A DNA stretch of 35,447 nucleotides from the IMG/VR virus record IMGVR_UViG_3300042430_001461, positions 1 to 35,447 of that record. One strand, given 5' to 3'. Of the stretch, positions 1-5,814 are shown one piece after another. Source of the DNA: a virus. Within the stretch, counting starts at the first letter, position 1, and the number at the start of each line of letters is the position of its first letter. A program made the translations under genes and the position numbers. The notes beneath the pieces were generated by a model. It had not been told where the DNA came from. It searched no databases and saw nothing but the letters and a program-made list of their open reading frames with translations.

Positions 1-127
1 GCTTCGTAAGCGTTTCACTCATTTTCGACCTCCAAGCAAATCTCCCTAAGTTTGTCTCCTTTCTGCTTACGTGCGGCGGCCCATGCGGCGCCCCATGCGG
101 CGTCCTCTGCGGCCCCTTCGGCGGCCC
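1..127. repeat. 127-bp terminal direct repeat (circular contig overlap), copy 1
   Basis: Bases 1-127 are identical to 35321-35447. This means the window is one genome unit of 35,320 bp plus an overlap. An overlap of exactly 127 bases equals a common maximum k-mer of de Bruijn assemblers, so it most likely reflects assembly of a circular or circularly permuted molecule rather than a biological terminal repeat. The repeat covers the 3' end of the Ala/Trp-repeat gene and the start of the gene ending at 35055. From base 71 on it runs into low-complexity GCGGCCCAT-type repeats, so part of the overlap is not unique sequence. Confidence 0.95.
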
Positions 128-620
128 GTGCGGCGTCCTCTGCGGCCCATGCGGCGGCCCATGCGGCGGCCCATGCGGCGGCCCCTGCGGCCCCCGCGGC
201 CCCTTCGGCGGCCCCTGCGGCGTCCTTTGCGGCCCATGCGGCGGCCCATGCGGCCCCTTCAGCGCCCCATGCGGCGTCCTCTGCGGCCCATGCGGCGGCC
301 CATGCGGCCGACAGTTCGGCGTCGCTTGCCTCCCCGTTCGCGTACCGTTCCGCAACATCTAATGCCGTCAAGCTGCGCTGGTCTCGCATTAGATGCTGCA
401 CTTGCCGAGCACACCATATTGCGTACAGTCTGATCTCGCGGTCGCGGCCCTCAACGGCCCGCAGGCACCAAAGCGCGTCGTTTAGCCCATTGCTGTCTAG
501 GATCGTGACGATCGACAGCGGCTCGTCATCGGCCTCTGTTTTGCCCAGGTGGCGCAGCAGCTTGCGCCAGCTGTCAGGGTAGGGATCATGCTTGTTAATA
601 GCCTTGAGCGTGGTAATCAT
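15..620 (-). CDS. Ala/Trp-rich repeat protein, conserved small phage family
   Basis: Encodes 201 aa. The start is the ATG at 620, with GGAGG eight bases upstream; a longer reading frame to 866 has no such support. The N-terminal ~105 residues form a normal-looking domain (MITTLKAINKHDPYPDSW...) ending in the motif LDVAERYANGEASDAEL. After this come ~80 residues built from Ala-rich tetrads with Trp or charged residues (AAWA, AAED, AAEG), then a charged tail. I recall similar proteins in many phages, some database-labelled as a putative immunity (Imm5-like) domain; the function is unknown. The regular Ala/Trp spacing suggests a long helical rod or solenoid (inference). Its stop overlaps the start of the next leftward gene (35055-35342 across the circle) by 8 bases. 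A second partial copy of its 3' end lies at 35335-35447 because of the contig overlap. Confidence 0.8.
   Translation of the reverse strand: MITTLKAINKHDPYPDSWRKLLRHLGKTEADDEPLSIVTILDSNGLNDALWCLRAVEGRDREIRLYAIWCARQVQHLMRDQRSLTALDVAERYANGEASDAELSAAWAAAWAAEDAAWGAEGAAWAAAWAAKDAAGAAEGAAGAAGAAAWAAAWAAAWAAEDAARAAEGAAEDAAWGAAWAAARKQKGDKLREICLEVENE
71..315. repeat. Low-complexity GCGGCCCAT/GCGGCCCCT tandem repeats inside the Ala/Trp gene
   Basis: This stretch is made of degenerate 12-15 bp units with a GCGGCC core followed by CATGCG, CCTTCG or GTCCTC. It encodes the AAWA-type tetrads of the leftward gene. It also opens spurious reading frames on both strands. Such tracts are prone to slippage and mis-assembly, and the contig ends fall inside this one. 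Confidence 0.85.
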
Positions 621-688
621 TTCCGACCTCCATCGATTGCCGCCCACAGTTCCGGAACCCGCTGTGCTGTAACCGTTAGTTCGGCTTC

Positions 689-925
689 TTACTGCGCGGC
701 ACCGCAGGTCACGATGTACGGCGGTTCCCACGGCTGGCGCGACACCCAAGTAGGCGTCGGCAACGTCACAGGCACCAGCACCGGCTGCTCTGCTCGGCGG
801 CGCTGTTCCGCCAGCAGTGCCTTTAGGTGCGTCAGCAGCGGCCAATAGCGCGGGCCGGTGGCGCACTCGCGCACTTTTTTGTCGGCCACCTCGATGGCCT
901 GCGCTAGTTCTTCGTTGGTCATCAT
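689..925 (-). CDS. Hypothetical small phage protein
   Basis: 78 aa, with an ATG at 925 (or the adjacent ATG at 922) behind an AAAGGA ribosome site. The first 45 residues look helical and charged (EELAQAIEVADKKVREC, then LLTHLKALLAEQRRRAE). The rest is rich in Pro, Val and Trp. No catalytic motif or membrane segment is visible. It lies in the distal part of the leftward early operon, just downstream (in transcription) of the first attC-like element. I recognise a general likeness to small early phage proteins but cannot assign a role. Confidence 0.65.
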   Translation of the reverse strand: MMTNEELAQAIEVADKKVRECATGPRYWPLLTHLKALLAEQRRRAEQPVLVPVTLPTPTWVSRQPWEPPYIVTCGAAQ

Positions 926-950
926 CTGAAATCCTTTCGCTTCGGCCGCA

Positions 951-1007
951 GCCGAACTACTCGCTCAAGCCGACGCCTAGCGGCGCGGCTTACCTCGGGC
1001 GTTAGGC
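951..1007. other. attC-like integron recombination site (best match)
   Basis: Read on the + strand, the element has outer 7-mers GCCGAAC (951-957) and GTTAGGC (1001-1007), complementary except at one base and close to the attC R''/R' consensus. The inner arms AAGCCGACGCC (967-977) and GGCGCGGCTT (982-991) pair fully except for one unpaired A in the left arm. This is the extrahelical-base signature of attC L''/L' boxes. The order and sequence resemble class 1 cassette attC sites such as that of aadA1 (from memory). GTTAGGC also supplies the TAA stop of the leftward gene 1002-1283, as is common for cassette genes. The resemblance is seen directly; whether an integrase uses it is unknown. Confidence 0.7.
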
Positions 1008-1283
1008 CTTCTTGAGTATCGCTACCTGTCGCTCCAGGCTCGCTATCTTCTCCGCTCGCTCTTGTTCGTTGAGCGGGATCGCCTCGCGCAGGAGGTTCAT
1101 GGCATTCCAGAGCGATTCGCGCAACGCCCCATCCTCGGCGGCGTCGTCAAACTGATTGTTGTCTCCGATGCGATAGCTGAGGCTGGATGCCACCGAGTCG
1201 ATGAGAGACATGGCTTCACGCAAGCTCTTCTCCCACTCCGGCACTCTTCCGCTACGCAATTCTGCACTGTAGCTGCTTCCCAT
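1002..1283 (-). CDS. Hypothetical protein between two attC-like elements
   Basis: 93 aa, ATG at 1283 with an AAAGGAG site at good spacing. The N-terminal part (MGSSYSAELRSGRVPEWEKS) is followed by helical, acidic segments. The C-terminal third (NEQERAEKIASLERQVAILKKA) looks like a short coiled coil. There is no recognised domain. Its stop codon lies in the GTTAGGC box of the element at 951-1007, and a second hairpin element lies immediately upstream at 1310-1373. It therefore occupies the position of a gene in a mobile cassette. Its direction is opposite to the polarity suggested by the extrahelical bases, which is a minority arrangement. Confidence 0.7.
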   Translation of the reverse strand: MGSSYSAELRSGRVPEWEKSLREAMSLIDSVASSLSYRIGDNNQFDDAAEDGALRESLWNAMNLLREAIPLNEQERAEKIASLERQVAILKKA

Positions 1284-1309
1284 CTTTTTCTCCTTTGTGA
1301 ATTAACCCG

Positions 1310-1373
1310 GCACAACCAGCGGATGAAGCGGACAGCGGAGCCGCCGCTTATCCTGCCCCTTTCTGGGTTCGGT
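1310..1373. other. Second, degenerate attC-like hairpin element
   Basis: The arms GGATGAAGCGG (1321-1331) and CCGCTTATCC (1344-1353) pair completely except for one unpaired G in the left arm, the same asymmetry as the first element. Outer boxes are weaker: GCACAAC at 1310-1316 and GTTCGGT at 1367-1373. The translated motif MKRTAEPPL is one I associate with chromosomal integron attC regions of Xanthomonas/Pseudomonas relatives (from memory). It lies between the start of gene 1002-1283 and the end of gene 1373-1780. On its own this would be weak evidence; it gains weight from the neighbouring element in the same orientation. Confidence 0.45.
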
Positions 1374-1780
1374 CATGGCTTATAACTCCTGACCGCCTCT
1401 ATCACGGCAGTGGCAATTTCGTAGGCGCTTTTCGCCGTCCACCAATAAGGGACAAGCCCGCCAGCGGCAAACATGTCCTTGCGGAATTTCTCGACAATCC
1501 GTTTCTGCTTTGGCGAATACGGACGAGTGGTAGGTAAAGACGGTTTGGCAATCACCGCGTCGCAGATAGCTTTTTCAAGTGCTTCACGAGCGATCATTGC
1601 CGCCGCGACAAACCCGGCCGTGTCTGGCGTCACGTTGTATTCGTACATTCGTCCGCCGTCTCGATAGCAATAGGTAAGTCGAAACGTGCCGACCGCAAGG
1701 GTTTCTCGGTAGTCGTTCGGCCATGTCCGGGAAACCGGCTCATATCGCCGGCCGACTTTTCGGTAAAGCGTTTCACTCAT
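1373..1780 (-). CDS. Hypothetical phage protein starting MSETL
   Basis: 135 aa, ATG at 1780. The start overlaps the stop of the upstream gene by 8 bases (ATGAGTGA). Only a weak G-rich stretch precedes it, so translational coupling is likely. Visible features are an early aromatic/basic region, an Ala-rich helix (GFVAAAMIAREALEKAICDA) and a Lys/Arg-rich segment with PYSPKQKRIVEKFRKDMF before a C-terminal helix. There is no membrane segment or known motif. The first five residues and the start region match those of the gene at 35055-35342 almost exactly, although the rest of the proteins are unrelated. Confidence 0.7.
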   Translation of the reverse strand: MSETLYRKVGRRYEPVSRTWPNDYRETLAVGTFRLTYCYRDGGRMYEYNVTPDTAGFVAAAMIAREALEKAICDAVIAKPSLPTTRPYSPKQKRIVEKFRKDMFAAGGLVPYWWTAKSAYEIATAVIEAVRSYKP

Positions 1781-2054
1781 TTTTCGCGCGCCCCCTGCTG
1801 AGCAACCGCCCGCTACCCGCAGCGCAAATCCAAACGTCGTCCTGCGGCCGCTGTCCCGCGAGCATCAGCGCGCGCTCGCCTTCGACACACAGACTGACCG
1901 CGGCATGGCGCTCCGCCTCGGCCAGCAATAGCGCGTCGCGCTGTCCAACCGCCATCCCCCACGGCCAGATCACGAGCGCGGCAGCCACGCCAGCCACCGC
2001 GACCCCGGTGGTGAAGCCAGCGGCGTACTCAATGCGTTCGATGGGCAGCTTCAC
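1773..2054 (-). CDS. Small single-pass membrane protein
   Basis: 93 aa from a GTG at 2054, chosen because GTGA overlaps the upstream stop and a GGGGG stretch precedes it; a longer frame reaches 2102. Residues ~8-33 (AAGFTTGVAVAGVAAALVIW and following) form one hydrophobic membrane segment. It is followed by a helical, charged region with LLLAEAERHAAVSLCVEGERA. The topology is like an Rz-type or membrane-anchored coiled-coil protein, but it sits in the early operon, not the lysis region. Its role is unknown. Confidence 0.65.
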   Translation of the reverse strand: MKLPIERIEYAAGFTTGVAVAGVAAALVIWPWGMAVGQRDALLLAEAERHAAVSLCVEGERALMLAGQRPQDDVWICAAGSGRLLSRGRAKNE

Positions 2055-2446
2055 GAGCCGGCCCCCGCTGCGCGCCGGGCGCGGGCGCGCTGACCGTGGC
2101 ACTGCTTACAGTACGCGTGCAGAGTTTGCCGACCGCGGTTGACCATCGAGTAAAACTGCGCGACCGGCTTAACCTCGGCGCAGTCTGAGCAGCACTTTTC
2201 CTTGGGCAGTACCGCAGGCGTCGTTGCGTGTGTCTGGCGCCCCCGGCTCGGTGCGGCGGCGGGACGGCGGTCGTCTAACTGGGTGGCCGGCGGCATCGTT
2301 ACGCGGCGCGGCTCGCGCACAAGCTCAAATCCGGGATGGCTGAGCTGCACCGCGACTACGGTAATGCCGTGTCCGTCTCGGTCGGGCTGGCCGACGTAGT
2401 AGCGGTGCAGCTCGGTGCCGGGATAGCGGCGGCGGAAGCAAATCAT
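2051..2446 (-). CDS. Zinc-finger protein (C-terminal Cys4 ribbon)
   Basis: 131 aa from the ATG at 2446, which overlaps the upstream stop (ATGA) and has GGAGG at 7 bases; the upstream in-frame ATG at 2458 lacks this. The C-terminal domain has Cys86, Cys89, Cys113 and Cys116 in a C-x2-C...C-x2-C pattern with the phrase VKPVAQFY between them. This is typical of small phage zinc ribbons that often accompany HNH or DNA-binding functions. The tail is Arg-rich (QRARARRAAGA), suggesting nucleic acid binding. There is no HNH catalytic motif. Early operon context suggests a DNA-related or regulatory role (inference). Confidence 0.7.
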   Translation of the reverse strand: MICFRRRYPGTELHRYYVGQPDRDGHGITVVAVQLSHPGFELVREPRRVTMPPATQLDDRRPAAAPSRGRQTHATTPAVLPKEKCCSDCAEVKPVAQFYSMVNRGRQTLHAYCKQCHGQRARARRAAGAGS

Positions 2447-2793
2447 GCGGTCCTCCATACACGGTAGCGGCCGTCGATCTCGCGCCGCTGTTTAGCTTGG
2501 GCGCCCAGGCGCCGAATTGCAGTCGTCAGGCTGTTGGCTTCTCGTTCGAGCGCAACAACAACGCTGTCACCGGCCTGCATGCGCACTGCGATATTGCTCC
2601 ACCGTCCGAAATTGCCCTTCGGCACCGGCACGCCACGCTCGATGACTGGCGGCTTTGGTGCCGGCCGCGCAGGTAGTAGCGCAAACGCGCTGGCCGATCG
2701 ATTGACGGGCCGCGCTTCGACGTTCGGCTCGGTGTCGTCATCGCTCAGGCAGTGGCGCAGGCTCGTGGGCAGGTCTGCCATCCGGGTATTCAT
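2443..2793 (-). CDS. Conserved small phage protein (possibly DUF7303-like)
   Basis: 116 aa, ATG at 2793 overlapping the upstream stop (ATGA), with GGGAGG at good spacing. The C-terminal ~60 residues follow a pattern I recall from a widespread phage family: RGVPVPKGNFGRWSNIAVRM, then GDSVVV, then SLTTAIRRLGAQAKQRREID, ending YRVWR. The basic helix and small beta elements suggest DNA binding (inference). The N-terminal half is low in recognisable features. Lengths and overlaps place it firmly in the leftward operon. Confidence 0.7.
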   Translation of the reverse strand: MNTRMADLPTSLRHCLSDDDTEPNVEARPVNRSASAFALLPARPAPKPPVIERGVPVPKGNFGRWSNIAVRMQAGDSVVVALEREANSLTTAIRRLGAQAKQRREIDGRYRVWRTA

Positions 2794-3086
2794 GCGTCCT
2801 CCCACCAGATCACGTCGCAGCCGCGCACGCGCGCGTAGTAGACCGCGCGGCCGACGTAGCCGTCGATCTCGCTGTACTCGGACTGCCGCTGGTCTAGCCA
2901 CGCGCGCAGATTGCCGGGGTGTTCGAGCCAGATTGCCGGGGGTGCGGGCGGCGCGATGTGCATGTTGCGCACGCGGGCGCCTACACTGCACAGCGTCTCG
3001 GCAGCTTCTCGGGCAAGCTGCAGCGGGGACAGCGTGCTCATAAGCGCGTCTAGGCGCTCGGTATCAATGTTCAGCGGGAAGCTCAT
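2790..3086 (-). CDS. Hypothetical phage protein
   Basis: 98 aa, ATG at 3086 overlapping the upstream Gp157-like stop (ATGA). No strong ribosome site is seen, so coupling to the previous gene is likely. An internal ATG at codon 16 (MSTLSPLQ) is an alternative start. The C-terminal part is aromatic (IWLEHPGNLRAWL, VIWWEDA). No domain or motif is recognised. Confidence 0.6.
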   Translation of the reverse strand: MSFPLNIDTERLDALMSTLSPLQLAREAAETLCSVGARVRNMHIAPPAPPAIWLEHPGNLRAWLDQRQSEYSEIDGYVGRAVYYARVRGCDVIWWEDA

Positions 3087-3577
3087 CCGATTATCAGCCG
3101 GTCGCGTTTAACGATGCGGGCGCCCTGCACGTCTTGCCCGCTCTTGATTGCCACTTTGATGCCGGTCTTGTCCGGCTCGCGCGTCGTTTTAACGCGCGTA
3201 AATTGCTCGGCTAGCAGCGACTGGTCGTAGACCTCTACCGACTCGTCGCGGCCCGGATAGAGTCGCACGCGCAGTAACTTGTCATCGCTTGCAATCTCGG
3301 TGATGCCGGCCGTGCGCATACAGTCGGCCATGTAGTTGCGCAGATGCACGGCGCGCGAGCGCATCGCCTTGACGCGCTTGCTGATCTCTTCGAGACGGCC
3401 GTCGATTGCATCGGCTTCCAGCTCGCGCTGTGCGATGTATGCGGCTACGGCCGCGCCCTTGCGCTCGACCAGCTCGCGTGCTGTGCCGTACTCAGCAGGC
3501 AGTTCGCCGGTTTCGGGGTCGATCTGATCCAGGGCGGCGGCTAATTCGGTCGCGGCCTGGTAGAGGGTCACATTCAT
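3083..3577 (-). CDS. Siphovirus Gp157-like protein
   Basis: 164 aa, ATG at 3577. It matches the Gp157 family architecture (PF05565). An N-terminal MNVTLYQAATELAAALDQID is followed by TGELP, a long coiled coil (residues ~40-85, KGAAVAAYIAQRELEADAID...) and then a C-terminal beta region with KTTREPDKTGIK and AIKSGQ ending RLIIG. The family occurs next to recombination/replication genes in siphoviruses. It was first noted in Streptococcus phage work on resistance, but its biochemical role is unclear. The start region is duplicated at 3840-3875, giving the neighbouring lipoprotein the same first six residues. Confidence 0.85.
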   Translation of the reverse strand: MNVTLYQAATELAAALDQIDPETGELPAEYGTARELVERKGAAVAAYIAQRELEADAIDGRLEEISKRVKAMRSRAVHLRNYMADCMRTAGITEIASDDKLLRVRLYPGRDESVEVYDQSLLAEQFTRVKTTREPDKTGIKVAIKSGQDVQGARIVKRDRLIIG

Positions 3578-3593
3578 GATTCGATTCCTAGTT
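3558..3593. repeat. 36-bp direct repeat over a translation start, copy 1
   Basis: Bases 3558-3593 and 3840-3875 are identical over 36 bases. Each covers the ribosome-site region (TAGGAATCGAATC), the ATG and the first six codons (MNVTLY), here of the Gp157-like gene. The repeats bracket the body of the lipoprotein gene, as though that gene was inserted by recombination that duplicated the start region. Confidence 0.95.
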
Positions 3594-3598
3594 AGGCG

Positions 3599-3859
3599 CT
3601 ACTTAGCGCTCGACCAGTCACAAGACACGCCACGCCCTGCGCCGTTGCCGAACGTCACCACGCATCGGGTGCCGTCTTCCATCGTCACGGGCACAACGTG
3701 GGTCACATAGTTGCCTCTGGCAACAAATGTGCGCCAACCATTCGGCGTCTCTGCGTCCGTGCGTTCGCCTACGCTGCATCCTGCGCACGCCAGAACCAGC
3801 GCAGCAACAACCGCGCGCCTAACCCCTCGCTCAACCGGATGGTAGAGGGTCACATTCAT
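3599..3859 (-). CDS. Putative phage lipoprotein
   Basis: 86 aa, ATG at 3859 overlapping the NinB stop (ATGA). Residues 11-28 form a lipoprotein signal: RRAVVAALVLACAGC, with a basic start, a hydrophobic core and a lipobox ending in Cys25 or Cys28. The mature part is ~60 residues with GWRTFVARGNYVTHVVPVTM and a conserved-looking GTRCVVTFGNG...SCDW containing two cysteines. The expected location is the inner leaflet of the outer membrane or the periplasm. A surface lipoprotein expressed early could act in superinfection exclusion, as for T5 Llp, but that is inference. It lies between the two 36-bp repeats and looks like a later insertion. Confidence 0.7.
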   Translation of the reverse strand: MNVTLYHPVERGVRRAVVAALVLACAGCSVGERTDAETPNGWRTFVARGNYVTHVVPVTMEDGTRCVVTFGNGAGRGVSCDWSSAK

Positions 3860-3875
3860 GATTCGATTCCTAGTT
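3840..3875. repeat. 36-bp direct repeat over a translation start, copy 2
   Basis: Identical to 3558-3593. Here it provides the ribosome-site region, start codon and first six codons of the lipoprotein, and also forms the end of the NinB gene. Because it is coding in two frames here, the copy ending NinB in ...LGIES is constrained by both genes. Confidence 0.95.
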
Positions 3876-4242
3876 CGGTCGCTGCGTATGCCTGTATGCG
3901 CGTCACGTAGTCTGCGAATTCGTGGACGCTCAGGGTCGTTGTGCTGATAGGCGTTTGACCGCCGCCGGGCATGTCTTCCATGCCGATGTACTGGCCGGCA
4001 AAGTGGGCATGCCATGCCTCGCTGCTGTACTGCCTGCCGTCGATCCATGCCTGCTCGCTGATCTCGCGCAGCAGCGCCCAGTACAGGCGATTCTGCTGCA
4101 CGTTTCGTTTGGCCTTGTGCTCCGTGACGTGGACGGCCAGCGGCCGTCCGTCCCGCGCCATCGCGCGCGCGTTGGCCTTCAGGAAAGCCGACAAAGCGCG
4201 GACGTGCGTCTCGTCACGGAGCACGAAGACGCGGTTCACCAT
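3856..4242 (-). CDS. ninB: NinB-like recombination protein
   Basis: 128 aa. It carries the NinB (PF05772) pattern: an N-terminal beta region (NRVFVLRDETHVRAL), the KRNVQQNRLYWALLREIS block at residues ~45-62, WIDGRQYSSEAWHAHF, then TTLSVHEFADYVTRIQAYAA near the C-terminus ending ATELGIE. NinB (lambda Orf) binds single-stranded DNA and SSB and helps RecFOR-like recombination. The ATG at 4242 lies 7 bases inside the SSB-like gene upstream; an in-frame GTG at 4239 is an alternative start. Its position next to an SSB-like protein fits this role. Confidence 0.88.
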   Translation of the reverse strand: MVNRVFVLRDETHVRALSAFLKANARAMARDGRPLAVHVTEHKAKRNVQQNRLYWALLREISEQAWIDGRQYSSEAWHAHFAGQYIGMEDMPGGGQTPISTTTLSVHEFADYVTRIQAYAATELGIES

Positions 4243-4886
4243 GGGATGTCGTCGTCCATCGTGCCCATGCCTCTACCAGACGGCGCGGATGCTGCGGCGG
4301 CCTGATTAACGGTCGGCTTCTTTTGCCACTCAGCGCAGGCCCGGATCGTCTCCTGCAATTTCTCGCCGAATGCCTCGAACAGCGTCATGTCCGGCGCGGT
4401 CACGTCGAACAATTGCAGCGCGGACACAGCAGCCGGCACGCTGTTGCGCATCGCTTTCGGCACCGGGCTGATGCTGGCGACGTTGCTGTAGGTTTTGCCG
4501 TCGCGGGCGTCGTGCTTGACGTTGATCAGCGCGGGGGCGCCGAGCAGCTTGGACACATCAAAGCCGGCTAGCTCCTCCGGCGTAAATGCGCGACCGCGCC
4601 AGGACTCGAGGTCAGCTCGCAGGATGGATTTTTCACCGAGACTCAGCGTGTACCGCTTGCTGATAATCAACGGTTTCCCGTCGTCGGTCTTGAGCGGCGT
4701 GCCGTCCTCATCCTCGCCGTGCAGTTCCCACGTCAGCGAGACCTTTCTAGCCGGCGGCTTGGGCTTGCCTTGAAACTCACGCGGCTGCGTGCCCAGGTCG
4801 ATAACGCGCACACACCGGCCGGTGTGGACGCCCTGCGGGACTGGCAGAAAAGCGCCGCCGCCGGTGTCAGATGCAATCAACGCCAT
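4236..4886 (-). CDS. SSB-like phage replication protein (NGO0469-type)
   Basis: 216 aa from the ATG at 4886, preceded by AAGGAG at six bases; a longer frame to 4961 has no such support. The sequence follows a family I recall as phage replication initiation protein, NGO0469 type: ALIASDTGGGAF at the N-terminus, then TGRCVRVIDLGTQ, KVSLTWELHGEDEDG, KRYTLSLGEKSILRADLESW, TYSNVASISPVP. The protein ends in an acidic tail DDDIPW, the classic SSB C-terminal tip that recruits partner proteins. This supports a single-strand DNA-binding role (inference). NinB follows directly, and in lambda NinB also interacts with SSB. Confidence 0.82.
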   Translation of the reverse strand: MALIASDTGGGAFLPVPQGVHTGRCVRVIDLGTQPREFQGKPKPPARKVSLTWELHGEDEDGTPLKTDDGKPLIISKRYTLSLGEKSILRADLESWRGRAFTPEELAGFDVSKLLGAPALINVKHDARDGKTYSNVASISPVPKAMRNSVPAAVSALQLFDVTAPDMTLFEAFGEKLQETIRACAEWQKKPTVNQAAAASAPSGRGMGTMDDDIPW

Positions 4887-5049
4887 GTTTTTTCTCCTTC
4901 CCACTGTCACGGGCCGCGGGGCGCCTCTCCGGAATGCCAGCCGCCCATCGCAGGGCGGCAATCTCGTCTTGCGTCAGTTTGCGGGTGGACGCGGCGCGCA
5001 GCGCCTCGTCGCATATCTGCTCAATGTCGGTTGTGTAGTATTCATTCAT
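4867..5049 (-). CDS. Hypothetical small protein
   Basis: 60 aa, ATG at 5049 overlapping the upstream stop by 8 bases, with GAGG upstream. Its 3' end overlaps the start of the SSB-like gene by 20 bases. The N-terminal 42 residues look helical (IEQICDEALRAASTRKLTQD, then EIAALRWAAG). The tail is basic (RRPAARDSGKEKKHG). No domain is recognised. Confidence 0.6.
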   Translation of the reverse strand: MNEYYTTDIEQICDEALRAASTRKLTQDEIAALRWAAGIPERRPAARDSGKEKKHGVDCI

Positions 5050-5203
5050 GGCCGGCCTCTAGGAAGGCGCGCACCTGAAGCCCGTTGATGTGCGCACGCC
5101 ACGTGGCATGCAGGTACGCGTGGTGATGCGGCCCGGCGTTCAAGGCAACAAAGCGCCAGAATAGGTACGCGAGTAGCGCTGTGATCGCATGCAGAAGGCT
5201 CAT
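5042..5203 (-). CDS. Small membrane protein
   Basis: 53 aa from the ATG at 5203 (a longer frame reaches 5281). This start overlaps the upstream small gene's stop (ATGA) and has GGAGA at eight bases. Residues 1-20 (MSLLHAITALLAYLFWRFVA) are strongly hydrophobic and would form one membrane helix. The rest is His-rich (AGPHHHAYLHATWRAH). The function is unknown. Confidence 0.6.
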   Translation of the reverse strand: MSLLHAITALLAYLFWRFVALNAGPHHHAYLHATWRAHINGLQVRAFLEAGHE

Positions 5204-5343
5204 TGCCTGATCTCCAGGCATGCGAACAACAGCGCCGCCCACGTGGTCACGCCGATCACAGCCAGTGTCAAATCGGTCCATTCGGCCGGCCTGTTCAGTT
5301 CGCGCAGCCAGTCCATGCGGCTTTGGGTGGCGTTGTCAGTCAT
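5200..5343 (-). CDS. Very small membrane protein (47 aa)
   Basis: 47 aa, ATG at 5343 overlapping the upstream stop (ATGA); its stop overlaps the next start (ATGA). The translation is MTDNATQSRMDWLRELNRPA followed by EWTDLTLAVIGVTTWAALLF and ACLEIRQ. Residues ~25-42 form a single hydrophobic helix. The Shine-Dalgarno site is weak, so coupling is likely. Without it there would be a gap in an operon that is otherwise gap-free, which supports it being real. Confidence 0.65.
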   Translation of the reverse strand: MTDNATQSRMDWLRELNRPAEWTDLTLAVIGVTTWAALLFACLEIRQ

Positions 5344-5576
5344 GGCACCGTCACAGCGGTGGCGGCCTCAGCGGCCTCGATCAGCGCGCGGGCCATCGCA
5401 AGGGCCTCAGTGCGAGTCAGCACACCCGACAAGTTGGCGCCAGCGCGCGACAGGTTGACGAAAACGGCATCGTTTTGGCGGGCCGACAGCGTCGACCAGG
5501 GCGCGACGTAAATGCGTAGTTCGGTTGCGTCGACAGACCGCGTGCCGTCGTCGCGATCGATCAGTGGGCGGACCAT
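5340..5576 (-). CDS. Hypothetical phage protein
   Basis: 78 aa from the ATG at 5576 with GGAGG at six bases, overlapping the upstream stop by one base (TGATG). It begins MVRPLIDRDDGTRSVDATEL, continues with a beta-like stretch (RIYVAPWSTL) and ends in an Ala-rich helix (TRTEALAMARALIEAAEA). No motif is recognised. Confidence 0.65.
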   Translation of the reverse strand: MVRPLIDRDDGTRSVDATELRIYVAPWSTLSARQNDAVFVNLSRAGANLSGVLTRTEALAMARALIEAAEAATAVTVP

Positions 5577-5785
5577 CACAGCCTCCTCAGTCGTTGCTGG
5601 ATAGCGAGTTGCAGTGCGCCCAGGCGAGCGCACTCGACTGCCTCGTCTGGCCGCGCAGCGCCTCGATCAAGCGCGCAATACAGTCGCCCTTCGGCGTCCC
5701 GCTGGGCGGCGGTAACTGCGGCACGTTCGGCCAGCAGATCGGCAGCCGTCAGGTCGTCGTGCTGAATCTGATAGATCGATCGCAT
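5576..5785 (-). CDS. First gene of the leftward early operon, hypothetical
   Basis: 69 aa, ATG at 5785 with a GGGAGG site. The protein is helical and Ala/Leu/Arg-rich (LTAADLLAERAAVTAAQRDA, ECARLGALQLAIQQRLRRL), suggesting a short coiled coil or helical hairpin. It is the first gene after the leftward promoter in the divergent control region and therefore the first early product made leftward. The function is unknown. Confidence 0.65.
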   Translation of the reverse strand: MRSIYQIQHDDLTAADLLAERAAVTAAQRDAEGRLYCALDRGAARPDEAVECARLGALQLAIQQRLRRL

Positions 5786-5814
5786 CTGCTACCTCCCGTC
5801 GTTCGATGGAGGGC

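Noticed and set aside
1-127. Biological terminal repeat as in T7-like phages
   Set aside because: The length is exactly 127, equal to an assembler k-mer, and the large terminase is GpA (cos type). An assembly overlap is the simpler explanation.
52-582. Long rightward reading frame through the Ala-repeat region
   Set aside because: It is the mirror of the Ala/Trp-repeat gene: low-complexity Ala/His codons produced by GCGGCCCAT repeats. It lacks a ribosome site and family likeness.
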